Source: an uncultured Muribaculaceae bacterium
GTDB lineage: Bacteria > Bacteroidota > Bacteroidia > Bacteroidales > Muribaculaceae
NCBI GenBank assembly: GCA_947627615.1
Contig: CANQWS010000014.1
Span: 1 to 64,000, forward strand
Reading direction: 5' to 3'
Length of the DNA stretch: 64,000 nucleotides
The position numbers were made by a program, and so were the translations under genes. The notes under the pieces are model-generated. The model ran no database searches. It saw only the letters and a program-made list of their open reading frames with translations, and was not told the origin of the DNA. Shown here piece after piece: positions 1-14,259 of the stretch. How positions within the stretch are numbered: the stretch's first letter is position 1; each line of letters begins with the position of its first letter.

Positions 1-73
1 GCGGAAGTAGCTCAGTTGATAGAGCATCAGCCTTCCAAGCTGAGGGTCGCGAGTTTGAGCCTCGTCTTCCGCT
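1..73 (+). tRNA. tRNA-Gly (anticodon TCC)
   Basis: A complete cloverleaf reads from the first base. The 7-bp acceptor stem is GCGGAAG pairing with CTTCCGC at 66-72, with T73 as discriminator. The anticodon loop is CTTCCAA with anticodon TCC, and the T arm holds GAGTTTGAGCC. No CCA is encoded. It opens the tRNA-tuf cluster, and more tRNA genes may lie just outside the window. Confidence 0.95.
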
Positions 74-81
74 CTAATAAC

Positions 82-153
<72 letters not shown>

Positions 154-255
154 CTATTTTTATCTCATGACAGCCCCGATAGTGCCCTGCTCTACCGTGG
201 CGTCTTGGTTGAAAAAGAAAGAAACATCTAACAATAAAACAAAATAGCAAAAGTT

Positions 256-1440
256 ATGGCTAAAGAGAAATTCGAAAGAACCAAACCGCATGTTAACATC
301 GGTACTATCGGTCACGTTGACCACGGCAAAACCACCCTTACTGCCGCTATCACCACTGTGCTCGCCAAGAAAGGCCTTTCTGAGGTGAAGTCATTCGACC
401 AGATTGACAATGCTCCCGAGGAAAAAGAGCGTGGTATCACCATCAACACAGCTCACGTTGAGTACGAGACCGCTAATCGTCACTACGCTCACGTTGACTG
501 CCCGGGGCACGCTGACTATGTGAAGAACATGGTTACCGGTGCTGCCCAGATGGACGGTGCTATCATCGTGGTTGCCGCAACTGACGGTCCTATGCCCCAG
601 ACCCGCGAGCACATCCTTCTCGCCCGTCAGGTGAACGTTCCCCGTATCGTTGTGTTCCTCAACAAGTGCGACATGGTCGACGACGAAGAAATGTTCGAAC
701 TCGTTGAAATGGAAATGCGTGATCTTCTTTCTTCTTACGAATATGACGGTGACAACACTCCTATCATCCGCGGTTCTGCCCTCGGCGCCCTCAACGGCGA
801 ACCCCAGTGGGAAGACAAGGTTATGGAGCTCATGGAAGCCGTTGACACCTGGATCCCCACTCCTCCCCGTGACACCGACAAGCCCTTCCTGATGCCTGTT
901 GAGGACGTGTTCTCAATCACCGGCCGTGGTACTGTTGCTACCGGTCGTATCGAAACTGGTGTTGTTAAGGTAGGTGACGAAGTTCAGATCATGGGTCTTG
1001 GCGCTGACATGAAGTCAGTTGTTACCGGTGTGGAAATGTTCCGCAAACTTCTCGACGAAGGTGAAGCCGGTGATAACGTTGGTCTGCTTCTCCGCGGTAT
1101 CGACAAGAAAGACATCCGTCGTGGTATGGTTATCTGCCACCCGGGCGTAGTGAAACCCCACAGCAAATTCAAAGCTTCAGTTTATATCCTGAAGAAAGAA
1201 GAAGGTGGTCGTCACACTCCGTTCCACAACCACTATCGTCCCCAGTTCTACATCCGTACTCTTGACGTGACAGGTGAAATCACCCTCCCCGAAGGAATCG
1301 AGATGGTAATGCCCGGTGACCACGTGGAAATCATCGTTGACCTCATCAACCCCGTTGCTTGCGACGCAGGTCTGCGTTTCGCCATCCGTGAAGGCGGCCG
1401 CACCGTTGGTTCAGGTCAGATCACCGAAATCCTTGACTGA
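256..1440 (+). CDS. tuf: Elongation factor Tu
   Basis: EF-Tu, 394 residues, is the GTPase that delivers aminoacyl-tRNA to the ribosomal A site in the cytoplasm. The G1 loop GHVDHGKT lies near residues 19-26, DCPGHADY near 81 and NKCD near 136. The two beta-barrel domains follow, ending in SGQITEILD. Length is normal for the family. The ATG follows an A-rich stretch without a Shine-Dalgarno, as is usual in Bacteroidota. It sits between tRNA-Thr and tRNA-Trp, the standard arrangement for this phylum, so the tRNAs and tuf are probably processed from one transcript. No intrinsic promoter was recognised between the tRNA and tuf. Confidence 0.99.
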   Translation: MAKEKFERTKPHVNIGTIGHVDHGKTTLTAAITTVLAKKGLSEVKSFDQIDNAPEEKERGITINTAHVEYETANRHYAHVDCPGHADYVKNMVTGAAQMDGAIIVVAATDGPMPQTREHILLARQVNVPRIVVFLNKCDMVDDEEMFELVEMEMRDLLSSYEYDGDNTPIIRGSALGALNGEPQWEDKVMELMEAVDTWIPTPPRDTDKPFLMPVEDVFSITGRGTVATGRIETGVVKVGDEVQIMGLGADMKSVVTGVEMFRKLLDEGEAGDNVGLLLRGIDKKDIRRGMVICHPGVVKPHSKFKASVYILKKEEGGRHTPFHNHYRPQFYIRTLDVTGEITLPEGIEMVMPGDHVEIIVDLINPVACDAGLRFAIREGGRTVGSGQITEILD

Positions 1441-1451
1441 TTAAAATAAAC

Positions 1452-1494
1452 AAAGTTACCGGCCCCGGGCCGAAACGTCCAGACCGGTAACTTT
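1452..1494 (+). terminator. Hairpin between tuf and tRNA-Trp
   Basis: An 11-bp perfect inverted repeat (AAAGTTACCGG at 1452-1462 with CCGGTAACTTT at 1484-1494) lies directly after tuf. No run of T follows, so it is more likely a partial terminator or a processing and stability element than a full terminator. The downstream tRNA-Trp and secE need read-through or a promoter I did not find. Confidence 0.5.
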
Positions 1495-1501
1495 ACTCCA
1501 T

Positions 1502-1574
1502 ACGGGAATAGCTCAGTCGGTAGAGCACTGGTCTCCAAAACCAGGTGTCGGGAGTTCGAGCCTCTCTTCCCGTG
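1502..1574 (+). tRNA. tRNA-Trp (anticodon CCA)
   Basis: Acceptor stem ACGGGAA pairs with TTCCCGT at 1567-1573 and G1574 is the discriminator. The anticodon loop is CTCCAAA with anticodon CCA. The 3' CCA is encoded in the DNA at 1575-1577, unlike the two tRNAs at the window start. It is embedded between tuf and secE, the conserved position in bacterial tuf-secE clusters. Confidence 0.96.
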
Positions 1575-1588
1575 CCAAAATACAAAAG

Positions 1589-1801
1589 ATGAAGAAACTA
1601 AAATTACTTACGGATATCGAGGAGTCTTATACCGAGCTTAGGTACAAGACTTCTTGGCCAACAAAAGGCCAGGTAGTCAAAAGCGCAGTTATCGTGTTGA
1701 TCGCTTCCATTATTATCGCCGCGATAGTTTTCTGCATGGATAAGGTATGTAGCTTCTTTATGAGCGACATTATCTACAACATCCCCTCCTGGTTCAAGTA
1801 A
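1589..1801 (+). CDS. secE: Preprotein translocase subunit SecE
   Basis: SecE, 70 residues, is the small essential subunit of the SecYEG channel in the inner membrane. An amphipathic N-terminal region with the conserved pattern ELRYKTSWPTKGQVVKSAV (about residues 16-34) precedes one hydrophobic membrane span (about 33-53). The short form with a single span is normal outside Enterobacteria. It begins 15 bases after tRNA-Trp and is followed by nusG, the canonical order. Confidence 0.96.
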   Translation: MKKLKLLTDIEESYTELRYKTSWPTKGQVVKSAVIVLIASIIIAAIVFCMDKVCSFFMSDIIYNIPSWFK

Positions 1802-1850
1802 TCAGACACCGAACCTCAATTACTAAGCTTTTCGTTAACTCTGCAAAGCA

Positions 1851-2405
1851 ATGGCCGAAGATCAAAAGAAAGCCTGGTACGTGTTGCGTGCCATATCCGG
1901 AAAAGAAGCCAAAGTCAAGGAAGTGTTGGAAGCTCAGATGCGCAACACTGACTGGGGTCGTTATCTTTTTCAGGTTTTGATTCCCACGGAGAAAGTGCTG
2001 ACGGTACGTGGCGGCAAAAAGGTTATCAAAGAGAAAAATCTTTACAGCGGCTACGTGTTCATCGAGGCATCGCTCCACGGTGAAATCGAAAATGAAATCC
2101 GCAACACCACCAATGTCATCGACTTCATCCGCAGCCGCGACAAGGAGCATAAGCCCGAACCGCTGCGTGCGAGCGAAGTGCAGCGCATGCTTGGCATGGC
2201 CGATGAAATGGCCGATGTCACCGTTGACTCTCTCAACGATTATCTCGTTGGAGAGACCGTGAAGGTGATTGTTGGCGCTTTCAACGGTTTCACCGGTGAA
2301 ATTGAAGAAGTGGACCGCGAAAAGAAGAAACTGAAGGTTATGGTCAAGATTTTTGGCCGAAAGACTCCGCTGGAGTTGGAGAATTCGCAAGTAGAGCGAG
2401 TGTGA
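1851..2405 (+). CDS. nusG: Transcription termination/antitermination factor NusG
   Basis: NusG, 184 residues, binds RNA polymerase and links it to Rho and to the ribosome. The N-terminal NGN domain starts with KKAWYVLRAISGKEAKVKE and contains LIPTEKV. The C-terminal KOW domain carries the motif near VKVIVGAFNGFTGEIEEVD (about residues 137-155). Length is typical. It follows secE by 49 bases and precedes rplK, as in most bacteria. Confidence 0.98.
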   Translation: MAEDQKKAWYVLRAISGKEAKVKEVLEAQMRNTDWGRYLFQVLIPTEKVLTVRGGKKVIKEKNLYSGYVFIEASLHGEIENEIRNTTNVIDFIRSRDKEHKPEPLRASEVQRMLGMADEMADVTVDSLNDYLVGETVKVIVGAFNGFTGEIEEVDREKKKLKVMVKIFGRKTPLELENSQVERV

Positions 2406-2500
2406 CGACATGGATTGGCGCCCTTGGTTACGCATCGGCGCTGTCTCTTTGTTTAATCACCGCATAATTCAACACCAATATCTAAAATTAAGATTGAACA

Positions 2501-2944
2501 ATGGCTAAAGAAATTGCTGGACAAATCAAATTGCAGATTAAGGGTGGAGCAGCAAATCCATCGCCTCCTGTTGGACCTGCACTGGGTTCAAAGGGCATCA
2601 ACATCATGGAATTCTGCAAGCAGTTCAATGCCCGCACCCAGGACAAGGCCGGCAAGGTTCTGCCTGTTGTGATCTCGTATTACACAGACAAGAGCTTTGA
2701 CTTCGTCGTTAAGACTCCTCCTGTTGCAGTGCAGCTTCTCGAGGCTTCCAAACAGAAAAGCGGTTCGGCCCAGCCTAACCGTAAGAAGGTAGCTGAAATC
2801 ACCTGGGACCAGGTGAAGGCTATCGCCGAGGACAAGATGCCTGACCTGAACTGCTTCACCGTTGAATCCGCAATGCGTATGGTTGCTGGTACAGCCAGAA
2901 GTATGGGTATCACCGTCAAAGGTACATTCCCTGAAAATAACTAA
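2501..2944 (+). CDS. rplK: Large ribosomal subunit protein uL11
   Basis: L11, 147 residues, forms the GTPase-associated centre of the 50S subunit together with 23S rRNA and the L10/L12 stalk. The proline-rich linker sequence [24 protein letters not shown] near residues 15-38 is diagnostic (motif named by position). It is followed 18 bases later by rplA, as in nearly all bacteria. The 95-base nusG-rplK gap shows no promoter I could recognise. Confidence 0.99.
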   Translation: MAKEIAGQIKLQIKGGAANPSPPVGPALGSKGINIMEFCKQFNARTQDKAGKVLPVVISYYTDKSFDFVVKTPPVAVQLLEASKQKSGSAQPNRKKVAEITWDQVKAIAEDKMPDLNCFTVESAMRMVAGTARSMGITVKGTFPENN

Positions 2945-2962
2945 TAAACTTCAATTGAAATC

Positions 2963-3658
2963 ATGAGTAAACTTACAAAAAACCAGAAGTTGGCCCTCGA
3001 GAAGATTGAAGCTGGGAAGTCCTACACTCTCGCTGAAGCCGCTGAAAAGGTAAAGGAAATAACCTATACCAAATTCGATGCTTCGCTTGATATCGACGTG
3101 CGTCTTGGCGTAGATCCCCGTAAAGCCAACCAGATGGTGCGTGGTGTGGTAACACTCCCTCACGGCACCGGTAAGCAAGTGACTGTGCTTGTGCTCTGCA
3201 ACCCCGACGCTGAAGCCGCTGCCAAGGCAGCCGGCGCTGACTACGTTGGCCTTGACGAATATATCGACAAGATCAAAGGTGGTTGGACCGACGTCGATGT
3301 GATCATCACTCAGCCCGCCATAATGGGTAAAATCGGTGCCCTCGGACGTATTCTCGGTCCCCGCGGTCTGATGCCTAACCCCAAGAGCGGAACTGTGACC
3401 AATGACGTGGCCAAGGCCGTGGAAGAGGTTAAGAAAGGTAAGATTGACTTCAAAGTCGACAAGAACGGTATCGTTCACTCTTCGATAGGCAAAGTCAGCT
3501 TCACTCCCGAACAGATGAAGGACAATGCCCGCGAATTCATCAACACCTTGATTAAACTCAAACCCGCTACCGCTAAAGGTACATACATCAAGAGCATTTA
3601 TCTTTCAAGCACCATGAGCCCCGGTGTGAAAGTCGACGCTAAGACCATAGAAGACTAA
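2963..3658 (+). CDS. rplA: Large ribosomal subunit protein uL1
   Basis: L1, 231 residues, builds the mobile L1 stalk of the 50S subunit that releases deacylated tRNA. The conserved sequence [18 protein letters not shown] lies near residues 129-146. In other bacteria L1 represses the rplKA mRNA; I could not identify an L1-binding mimic here. It is separated from rplJ by only 20 bases. Confidence 0.99.
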   Translation: MSKLTKNQKLALEKIEAGKSYTLAEAAEKVKEITYTKFDASLDIDVRLGVDPRKANQMVRGVVTLPHGTGKQVTVLVLCNPDAEAAAKAAGADYVGLDEYIDKIKGGWTDVDVIITQPAIMGKIGALGRILGPRGLMPNPKSGTVTNDVAKAVEEVKKGKIDFKVDKNGIVHSSIGKVSFTPEQMKDNAREFINTLIKLKPATAKGTYIKSIYLSSTMSPGVKVDAKTIED

Positions 3659-3678
3659 CACCTAAATCCACAAGCAAC

Positions 3679-4203
3679 ATGAGAAAAGAAGATAAAGGCA
3701 TTATAATCAATAAGATTGTTGAGGCTATCAAGGAGTACCCCAACTTCTACCTCGTTGAGACCGCCGGTCTGAACGCCGAGAAGACCTCCGACCTTCGCCG
3801 CGCTTGCGCCAAGGCCGATGTCAAGCTCGTGGTAGTTAAGAACACTCTGCTCCACAAAGCTCTCGAACAACTCGAAGGAGACTACTCCGAACTCTACCCC
3901 GCACTTGCCGGCCCAACTTCCCTGATGCTCACTCAGGTGGCTAACGCTCCTGCAAAGCTCATCAAGGACTTCGTGAAGAAGGACGATGTTCTTCCCGCTC
4001 TCAAGGCCGCTTATGTTGAAGAGACTGTGTACTTCGGTGCGGATCAGCTTGACGCTCTTGCCACTATCAAGAGCAAGAACGAGCTCATCGCCGACGTTGT
4101 GGCTCTCCTTCAGTCACCCGCCAAGAATGTCGTTTCAGCTCTCCAGAGCGGCGGCAACAAGCTCCATGGTATTCTCGAAACCCTCTCTAAGAAGGAAGCC
4201 TGA
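3679..4203 (+). CDS. rplJ: Large ribosomal subunit protein uL10
   Basis: L10, 174 residues, anchors L7/L12 dimers on the 50S stalk. The N-terminal part (MRKEDKGIIINKIVEAIKEY) and the LVVVKNTLLHKAL segment match the family, and the C-terminal helix that binds L12 follows. The upstream gap of 20 bases is too short to hold the long structured L10 leader known from E. coli. Any autogenous control must therefore act inside rplA or work differently here. Confidence 0.97.
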   Translation: MRKEDKGIIINKIVEAIKEYPNFYLVETAGLNAEKTSDLRRACAKADVKLVVVKNTLLHKALEQLEGDYSELYPALAGPTSLMLTQVANAPAKLIKDFVKKDDVLPALKAAYVEETVYFGADQLDALATIKSKNELIADVVALLQSPAKNVVSALQSGGNKLHGILETLSKKEA

Positions 4204-4282
4204 TTACCCGTCTACACTCAATCTCCTCAGTCACACATCCCAAATCAACAATCAGTAAATAATCAAATAAACAAATACTAAA

Positions 4283-4657
4283 ATGGCAGATTTAAAAGCT
4301 TTTGCAGAACAACTTGTTAACCTCACCGTTAAAGAAGTAAACGAACTTGCTCAGATCCTCAAGGAAGAATATGGCATCGAACCCGCCGCTGCAGCTGTTG
4401 CAGTTGCCGCAGGTCCCGCTGCCGGTGGCGAAGCCGTTGAAGAAAAAACTTCATTCGATGTAGTCCTCAAGGCTGCAGGTGCCAGCAAGCTCAACGTTGT
4501 CAAAGTAGTTAAGGCTCAGACCGGTCTCGGCCTCAAGGAAGCCAAAGAATTGGTTGACGGCGCTCCCTCTGTTATCAAGGAAGGCCTTCCCAAAGCCGAT
4601 GCTGAGGGCTTGAAGAAAGAGCTCGAAGAAGCCGGCGCTGAAGTAGAACTTAAATAA
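4283..4657 (+). CDS. rplL: Large ribosomal subunit protein bL12 (L7/L12)
   Basis: L7/L12, 124 residues, forms the multimeric stalk that recruits translational GTPases. The N-terminal dimerisation domain is followed by an alanine-rich hinge (about residues 36-52). The C-terminal domain carries [19 protein letters not shown], the factor-binding surface. It lies 79 bases after rplJ and is followed by a hairpin before rpoB. Confidence 0.99.
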   Translation: MADLKAFAEQLVNLTVKEVNELAQILKEEYGIEPAAAAVAVAAGPAAGGEAVEEKTSFDVVLKAAGASKLNVVKVVKAQTGLGLKEAKELVDGAPSVIKEGLPKADAEGLKKELEEAGAEVELK

Positions 4658-4679
4658 TATTCCTGTAAATCAGGACCAT

Positions 4680-4715
4680 AGGTTAAGTGTGGCATGGAAT
4701 GCCTACACTTAACCT
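4680..4715 (+). terminator. Attenuator-like hairpin between rplL and rpoB
   Basis: An 11-bp outer stem (AGGTTAAGTGT at 4680-4690 with ACACTTAACCT at 4705-4715) extends through GGCA/TGCC to a 5-base loop with one bulged T. The following sequence is only moderately T-rich. The position between rplL and rpoB is where many bacteria carry a partial terminator or an RNase III site that sets the ratio of ribosomal protein to polymerase, which is the likely role here. Confidence 0.65.
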
Positions 4716-4771
4716 CTTTGTGTTTATATTATATTTGAGTTCACGTTTAATCTTATTGTAAAGTTTTTTTG

Positions 4772-8581
<3,810 letters not shown>

Positions 8582-8632
8582 ACTTCTGTTACCACTCAAA
8601 AATATCCCTTACAGTTTCGTAGTCAAATATAT

Positions 8633-11600
8633 ATGGCTTTTAGAAAAGAAAATAAAACCAAAACGGGATTCTCAAAGATAACCATCGGCCTTGCTTCTCC
8701 GGAAGAAATTCTGGAGAAGTCAAGCGGCGAGGTGCTGAAACCCGAAACCATCAACTACCGCACCTACAAACCTGAACGTGACGGACTCTTCTGCGAGCGC
8801 ATCTTCGGCCCCGTAAAGGACTATGAATGCCATTGCGGCAAATACAAGCGTATCCGCTACAAAGGCATTGTCTGCGATCGTTGCGGTGTGGAAGTGACAG
8901 AAAAGAAAGTCCGTCGCGAGCGCATGGGCCATATCAAGCTCGTGGTGCCCGTGGCCCACATCTGGTACTTCCGTTCTCTCCCCAACAAGATCGGTTATCT
9001 GCTCGGTCTTCCCTCCAAGAAACTCGATTCAATCATCTACTATGAGCGTTACGTTGTGATACAGCCCGGTGTGGCCGCCGATGACGACGTTGAACCGCTG
9101 CAGCTTCTCACCGAGGACGAGTACTTCGACATCCTCGACAAGCTCCCTAAGGAAAATCAGTTCCTTGAGGATACCGACCCCAATAAGTTCATCGCCAAGA
9201 TGGGTGCCGAGGCTATCTATGATCTGCTTCAGCGCCTTGACCTTGACAATCTGGCCTACGACCTCCGCGCCCAGGCCGACAAGGACGGCTCGCAGCAGCG
9301 CAAGACCGAGGCCCTCAAGCGCCTCCAGGTTGTGGAGTCATTCCGCGCTTCGCGTCACCGCAACAAGCCTGAATGGATGATTCTTCAGGCCGTGCCCGTG
9401 ATTCCGCCCGAACTGCGTCCCCTCGTGCCCCTCGATGGCGGCCGTTTCGCTACGTCGGACCTCAACGACCTCTACCGTCGTGTCATCATCCGCAACAACC
9501 GTCTGAAACGACTCATCGAAATCAAGGCCCCCGAAGTGATTCTCCGCAACGAGAAGCGCATGCTTCAGGAAGCCGTTGACTCTCTGCTCGACAACTCCCG
9601 CAAGTCTTCGGCTGTCAAGACCGAGGCCAACCGTCCCCTCAAATCGCTCTCTGACTCTCTTAAGGGTAAGCAGGGACGTTTCCGTCAGAACCTTCTCGGT
9701 AAACGTGTCGACTACTCCGCCCGTTCGGTTATCGTCGTAGGTCCCGAGCTGAAGATGCACGAGTGCGGTATCCCCAAAAACATGGCCGCCGAGCTTTACA
9801 AGCCCTTCGTTATCCGCAAGCTAATCGAGCGCGGTATCGTCAAGACCGTGAAGTCAGCCAAGAAAATCGTTGATCGCAAGGAACCCGTCGTCTGGGACAT
9901 CCTCGAATACGTGATGAAAGGCCATCCCGTGTTGCTGAACCGTGCCCCGACACTGCACCGCCTCGGTATCCAGGCCTTCCAGCCCAAGATGATCGAGGGC
10001 AAGGCCATCCAGCTCCACCCGCTCGCATGTACTGCGTTCAACGCCGACTTCGACGGTGACCAGATGGCCGTGCACCTTCCCCTCGGCAATGATGCTATCC
10101 TTGAAGCCCAGCTTCTCATGCTCGGTTCCCACAATATTCTCAACCCCGCCAACGGCGCTCCTATCACCGTGCCTTCGCAGGACATGGTGCTCGGTCTCTA
10201 CTACATCACCAAGCTCCGCAAGGGCGACAAGGGCGAGGGCCTGAAATTCTACGGCGCCGAAGAGGCCCAGATAGCCTACAACGAAGGCCGCGTCACCCTC
10301 CATGCCCCCGTATCTGTAGTAGTTGAGGATGTCGACGAGAACGGCAACCCCATCACCCATCTTGTTGAAAACACCTCCGTTGGTCGTGTGCTCGTCAACC
10401 AGTACGTGCCCAAGGAAATAGGTTACGTCAACGAAATCCTGTCAAAGAAATCGCTCCGCAACATCATATCCAAGGTAATCAAGAAGTGCGGTATCCCGCG
10501 CTCAGCCCAGTTCCTTGACGATATCAAGAACCTCGGTTACTACATGGCCTTCAAGGGAGGCCTGTCGTTCAACCTCGGCGATGTGCTCATTCCGCCCGAG
10601 AAGGAGGAATACGTTCGCGAAGGCTACGAGCAGGTTCAGGAAGTGATGAACAACTATGCAATGGGATTCATCACCAACAACGAGCGCTACAACCAGATCA
10701 TCGATATCTGGACACATGTCAACGCCCGTCTGGCCGACACCCTCATGAAGCAGATTTCGGCCGACCAGCAGGGATTCAACCCTGTCTACATGATGCTCGA
10801 TTCCGGTGCCCGTGGTTCAAGAGACCAGATCCGTCAGCTCTCCGGTATGCGTGGTCTTATGGCCAAGCCTCAGAAGAGTGGCGCCGAGGGCGGACAGATC
10901 ATCGAGAACCCGATTCTCGCCAACTTCAAGGAAGGTCTGTCGGTGCTCGAATACTTCATCTCGACCCACGGTGCCCGCAAGGGTCTTGCCGACACCGCGC
11001 TGAAGACCGCCGACGCCGGTTATCTTACCCGCCGTCTGGTCGACGTGGCCCACGACGTGATCATCCGCGAGGAAGACTGCGGAACGCTCCGCGGTCTGGT
11101 ATGCACCGAAATCAAGAAAAACGACGAGGTCGTTGCTTCGCTTGGCGAACGCATTCTCGGACGTGTGTCCGTGCATGACGTCTATGATCCCGTCAGCGGC
11201 GAACTCATCGTTGCCGCCGGCGAGGAAATCAACGATGCGGCAGCTGACCGCATCGACGCTTCGCCCATCGAATCCGTCGAGATCCGCTCGGTACTCACTT
11301 GCGAGAGCAAGCGTGGCGTCTGCGCCAAATGTTATGGCCGCAACCTGGCCACCAACCGTCTGGTGCAGAAAGGCGAGGCTGTCGGCGTCATCGCCGCCCA
11401 GTCAATCGGCGAGCCCGGTACCCAGCTCACCCTCCGTACGTTCCACGTCGGTGGTGTGGCTTCGAACGTAGCCGCCGTATCGTCCGTAACCTCACGTTAC
11501 GACGGTATCCTCGAAATCGAGGAACTCCGCACCGTCAAGACCGACGAGGTCGATGCCAACGGCCGTAGCGTTGACGTTGTTGTGGGACGTATGGCTGAAA

Positions 11601-12943
11601 TGCGTATCGTAGACCCCAACACCAAGATGATCTACACCACCGCCAACATACCCTACGGTTCCAAACTCTACTTCGACAACGGAGCCGTGGTCAAGAAAGG
11701 CGATGTGATCTGCGAATGGGACCCCTTCAACGCCGTTATCGTCAGCGAGCATAAGGGTAAGGTGAAATACGAGAACCTCATCGAGAACGTTACCTACCGT
11801 ATCGAGGCCGACGAACAGACCGGTCTCCACGACAAGATCATAATCGAGTCCAAGGACCGTGGTAAAGTGGCCGAGGCCCATATCGTCGACGAGAACGGTC
11901 AGGTCATAAAGACCGTTTCGCTCCCTGTGGGCGCCCACCTCATGCTCGACGAGGATTCGCCCCTCAAGCCCGGTGAGATATTCGTCAAGATACCCCGCTC
12001 ATCGTCGGGAGGTGCCGGTGACATCACCGGTGGTCTGCCCCGTGTTACCGAGCTCTTCGAGGCACGTAACCCGAGCAACCCCGCCATCGTTGCCGAAATC
12101 GACGGTGAGGTAACCTACGGCAAGGTAAAACGAGGCAACCGCGAAATCACCGTGACTTCACGTCTCGGTGAGGTCAAGAAATATCTTGTGCCCCTCTCCA
12201 AGCAGCTCCTTGTTCAGGAAAATGACTATGTCCGTGCCGGTACTCCGCTCTCGGCCGGAGCCATCACGCCTGCCGATATCCTCAACATCATGGGCCCGAC
12301 AGCCGTTCAGGAATACATCGTCAACGAAGTCCAGGACGTTTACCGCATGCAGGGTGTGAAGATCAATGACAAGCACTTCGAGGTAATCGTTCGTCAGATG
12401 ATGCGTAAAGTCAACATCATCGATCCGGGCGACACACTCTTCCTCGAGCAGCAGGTCGTTGACAAACGTGCGTTCCTCGACGAGAACGACCGCATCTGGG
12501 GCAAGAAATTTGTCGTGGATGCCGGTGACAGCGAGAACGTCCGCGAGGGTATGATCATCACCGCACGCAAGCTCCGTGACGAGAACTCCAGCCTCAAGCG
12601 CAGCGACCTCCGTCAGGTTGTTGTCCGTGATGCAGTCCCCGCAACATCCGAGCAGATACTTCAGGGTATCACCCGTGCGGCTCTCCAGACCGGTAGCTTC
12701 ATCTCGGCCGCTTCATTCCAGGAAACAACCAAAGTCCTCAACGAAGCCGCCATCAACGGTAAGACCGACTACCTTGAAGGAATGAAGGAAAACGTTATCT
12801 GCGGTCACCTCATCCCCGCCGGTACAGGTCTCCGTGAATACGAACGCCTCGTTGTCGGTTCCAAGGACGACCTCTCCGGCCTCCTTGACCCCGAAGCCAT
12901 CGATGCAGACATAATAGCCGACGCAATAACCCCCAAAGCCTGA
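8633..12943 (+). CDS. rpoC: DNA-directed RNA polymerase subunit beta'
   Basis: RpoC, 1436 residues, is the catalytic clamp subunit. The N-terminal zinc site reads CHCGKYK...CDRCGV (about residues 66-86). The active-site Mg motif [12 protein letters not shown] is near residue 472, and the second zinc cluster ([13 protein letters not shown]) is near 888-900. The trigger-loop and bridge-helix region around [10 protein letters not shown] is intact. It is the last gene of the cluster and is followed by a strong terminator. Confidence 0.99.
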   Translation: MAFRKENKTKTGFSKITIGLASPEEILEKSSGEVLKPETINYRTYKPERDGLFCERIFGPVKDYECHCGKYKRIRYKGIVCDRCGVEVTEKKVRRERMGHIKLVVPVAHIWYFRSLPNKIGYLLGLPSKKLDSIIYYERYVVIQPGVAADDDVEPLQLLTEDEYFDILDKLPKENQFLEDTDPNKFIAKMGAEAIYDLLQRLDLDNLAYDLRAQADKDGSQQRKTEALKRLQVVESFRASRHRNKPEWMILQAVPVIPPELRPLVPLDGGRFATSDLNDLYRRVIIRNNRLKRLIEIKAPEVILRNEKRMLQEAVDSLLDNSRKSSAVKTEANRPLKSLSDSLKGKQGRFRQNLLGKRVDYSARSVIVVGPELKMHECGIPKNMAAELYKPFVIRKLIERGIVKTVKSAKKIVDRKEPVVWDILEYVMKGHPVLLNRAPTLHRLGIQAFQPKMIEGKAIQLHPLACTAFNADFDGDQMAVHLPLGNDAILEAQLLMLGSHNILNPANGAPITVPSQDMVLGLYYITKLRKGDKGEGLKFYGAEEAQIAYNEGRVTLHAPVSVVVEDVDENGNPITHLVENTSVGRVLVNQYVPKEIGYVNEILSKKSLRNIISKVIKKCGIPRSAQFLDDIKNLGYYMAFKGGLSFNLGDVLIPPEKEEYVREGYEQVQEVMNNYAMGFITNNERYNQIIDIWTHVNARLADTLMKQISADQQGFNPVYMMLDSGARGSRDQIRQLSGMRGLMAKPQKSGAEGGQIIENPILANFKEGLSVLEYFISTHGARKGLADTALKTADAGYLTRRLVDVAHDVIIREEDCGTLRGLVCTEIKKNDEVVASLGERILGRVSVHDVYDPVSGELIVAAGEEINDAAADRIDASPIESVEIRSVLTCESKRGVCAKCYGRNLATNRLVQKGEAVGVIAAQSIGEPGTQLTLRTFHVGGVASNVAAVSSVTSRYDGILEIEELRTVKTDEVDANGRSVDVVVGRMAEMRIVDPNTKMIYTTANIPYGSKLYFDNGAVVKKGDVICEWDPFNAVIVSEHKGKVKYENLIENVTYRIEADEQTGLHDKIIIESKDRGKVAEAHIVDENGQVIKTVSLPVGAHLMLDEDSPLKPGEIFVKIPRSSSGGAGDITGGLPRVTELFEARNPSNPAIVAEIDGEVTYGKVKRGNREITVTSRLGEVKKYLVPLSKQLLVQENDYVRAGTPLSAGAITPADILNIMGPTAVQEYIVNEVQDVYRMQGVKINDKHFEVIVRQMMRKVNIIDPGDTLFLEQQVVDKRAFLDENDRIWGKKFVVDAGDSENVREGMIITARKLRDENSSLKRSDLRQVVVRDAVPATSEQILQGITRAALQTGSFISAASFQETTKVLNEAAINGKTDYLEGMKENVICGHLIPAGTGLREYERLVVGSKDDLSGLLDPEAIDADIIADAITPKA

Positions 12944-12971
12944 TACTTATAAGGTTTCCGCAAAATAAACC

Positions 12972-13007
12972 GTGTCCCCGTCCCGCACCCCAGCCGGACG
13001 GGGACAC
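12972..13007 (+). terminator. Rho-independent terminator of the rpoBC operon
   Basis: A perfect 12-bp GC-rich stem (GTGTCCCCGTCC at 12972-12983 with GGACGGGGACAC at 12996-13007) encloses a 12-base loop and is followed by CTATTTT. It lies 28 bases after the rpoC stop codon. Confidence 0.88.
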
Positions 13008-13062
13008 CTATTTTCCCCCCCTTAAATCTCTTCCCATCTCTCCCGGCATCGGAGCCAAGGAC

Positions 13063-13093
13063 TTGCGGTTTCGGTCTTTTATCCTTATCTTTG
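13063..13093 (+). promoter_or_regulatory. Promoter of the secreted hypothetical at 13118
   Basis: TTG at 13063-13065, a 20-base spacer, then TATCTTTG at 13086-13093, matching the Bacteroidetes -33/-7 consensus. It places the transcript start near 13098, so translation begins at 13118 rather than at the in-frame TTG at 13091. Confidence 0.7.
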
Positions 13094-13117
13094 CCTTTAT
13101 TTGAAACAATACCCCTT

Positions 13118-13567
13118 ATGAAGAAAACCATTCTGGCCTTTGTTATGGCCATTGTAATGTCGGTCTCCGCCTCGGCCCAGAGCTGGAGCGAGAATCTGCC
13201 GCAGAGTTATCTGTCGGCACAGTGCAAACTGGTAGTTTCCCCCACCTCAGAATGCAACAAAGGTGAGGAACCTTTCTCCAAATTCCTCGCAAAGTTCAAC
13301 ACAAGCAAAAAATTCCGTCAGGAACGTGTGAGGATTACCTCCAACACCCTTGAATTCCAGAATGAGGGGCCGATGCTCGGCAACTATGTCAACGCACTCC
13401 CTGACTATAACGCCATTCCGCTCAAAGCAGTGAATCGCCGCACCGGCTTCAAGACATGGTTCAATGTCTCGGCCGATATGGTGTGCTATTATTTCCCGGG
13501 CGGCTACATCTGTTTCGAGCGCGTCGATGGCCTGTGGTATGTGGTTGCCGTGAATCTTGCCGGCTGA
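13118..13567 (+). CDS. Secreted hypothetical protein (DUF4348-like)
   Basis: 149 residues beginning at the ATG at 13118. A TTG 27 bases earlier is in frame but overlaps the -7 box, so it is excluded. Residues 1-21 form a signal peptide ending ASAQ. The mature part carries the segment PFSKFLAKFNTSKKFRQERV, which resembles the DUF4348 family of Bacteroidota; this assignment is from memory and is tentative. A C-terminal aromatic stretch follows (CYYFPGGYICFERVDGLWY). It probably acts in the periplasm. It is a single-gene unit, convergent with yggS 14 bases downstream. Confidence 0.75.
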   Translation: MKKTILAFVMAIVMSVSASAQSWSENLPQSYLSAQCKLVVSPTSECNKGEEPFSKFLAKFNTSKKFRQERVRITSNTLEFQNEGPMLGNYVNALPDYNAIPLKAVNRRTGFKTWFNVSADMVCYYFPGGYICFERVDGLWYVVAVNLAG

Positions 13568-13581
13568 ACCGGAAAAGAGAA

Positions 13582-14250
13582 TCAATACTCCCGCTCGCCG
13601 AAGATGGTGGAGCCTATGCGCACCATGGTGGCGCCGCATTCTATGGCTATAGGATAGTCATGGCTCATGCCCATGCTCAGAGCATCGAACCCGCGCAGAT
13701 CGGGACACATCTCCAGAATCTGCCCGCGCAGGGCGGCCACGTCTGAAAAATCGCGGTGAATGCGGTCAGTGTCATCGGTATTCGATGCCATAGCCATCAG
13801 TCCGCAGATGTGTACCGCCTGAAGGCTCTCGAATGCGCGGCGACGGAAAAAATCGAGCAGTTCGTCGGGAGTGAAACCGGTCTTGGTTTCCTCCTTTGCC
13901 ACATGGACCTGCATCAGCACGTCCATCCTCTTGCCCTGTTTAGCTGCCTCGCGGTCAACAGCCTGCAACAGCCGCTCCGAGTCAATGCTTTCTATCATGG
14001 ACGTCGCGCTCACCACCGGTTTCACCTTGTTGGTCTGCAGATGCCCTATGAAATGCCACCGGATGTCGCCGGGCAGCGACGCCGCCTTGGCCGTCAGTTC
14101 CTGCGCGCGGCTCTCGCCGAATATTCGTTGTCCGGCCTCGTACGCCTCGGCAATGATTTCGGCCGGATGGAACTTGGAAACGGCCACAAGCTCCACTCCT
14201 GAGGGCAGGGTGGAGCGTATGAGGCCGAGCTGTGTTTTGACGGATGTCAT
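13582..14250 (-). CDS. yggS: YggS/PLPBP family pyridoxal phosphate homeostasis protein
   Basis: 222 residues, cytoplasmic, single-domain alanine-racemase-like TIM barrel that binds PLP without known catalytic activity and buffers vitamin B6 and amino-acid metabolism. The PLP lysine is in LVAVSKFHP near residue 27. The family signature WHFIGHLQTNKVK is near residue 65, and the C-terminal LSMGMSHDYPIAIECGATMVRIG binds the phosphate. It lies 9 bases after the DUF4494 gene on the same strand and shares its promoter. Confidence 0.95.
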   Translation of the reverse strand: MTSVKTQLGLIRSTLPSGVELVAVSKFHPAEIIAEAYEAGQRIFGESRAQELTAKAASLPGDIRWHFIGHLQTNKVKPVVSATSMIESIDSERLLQAVDREAAKQGKRMDVLMQVHVAKEETKTGFTPDELLDFFRRRAFESLQAVHICGLMAMASNTDDTDRIHRDFSDVAALRGQILEMCPDLRGFDALSMGMSHDYPIAIECGATMVRIGSTIFGEREY

Positions 14251-14259
14251 GGCCGGGTG

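Noticed and set aside
1794..2435. Minus-strand open frame of 213 codons
   Set aside because: It lies antisense to nusG, which is certain by homology, and has no recognisable protein features.
2406..2500. L1-binding translational operator in the nusG-rplK gap
   Set aside because: A short GGCGC/GGCGC symmetry is visible, but nothing matches the L1 site closely enough to claim it.
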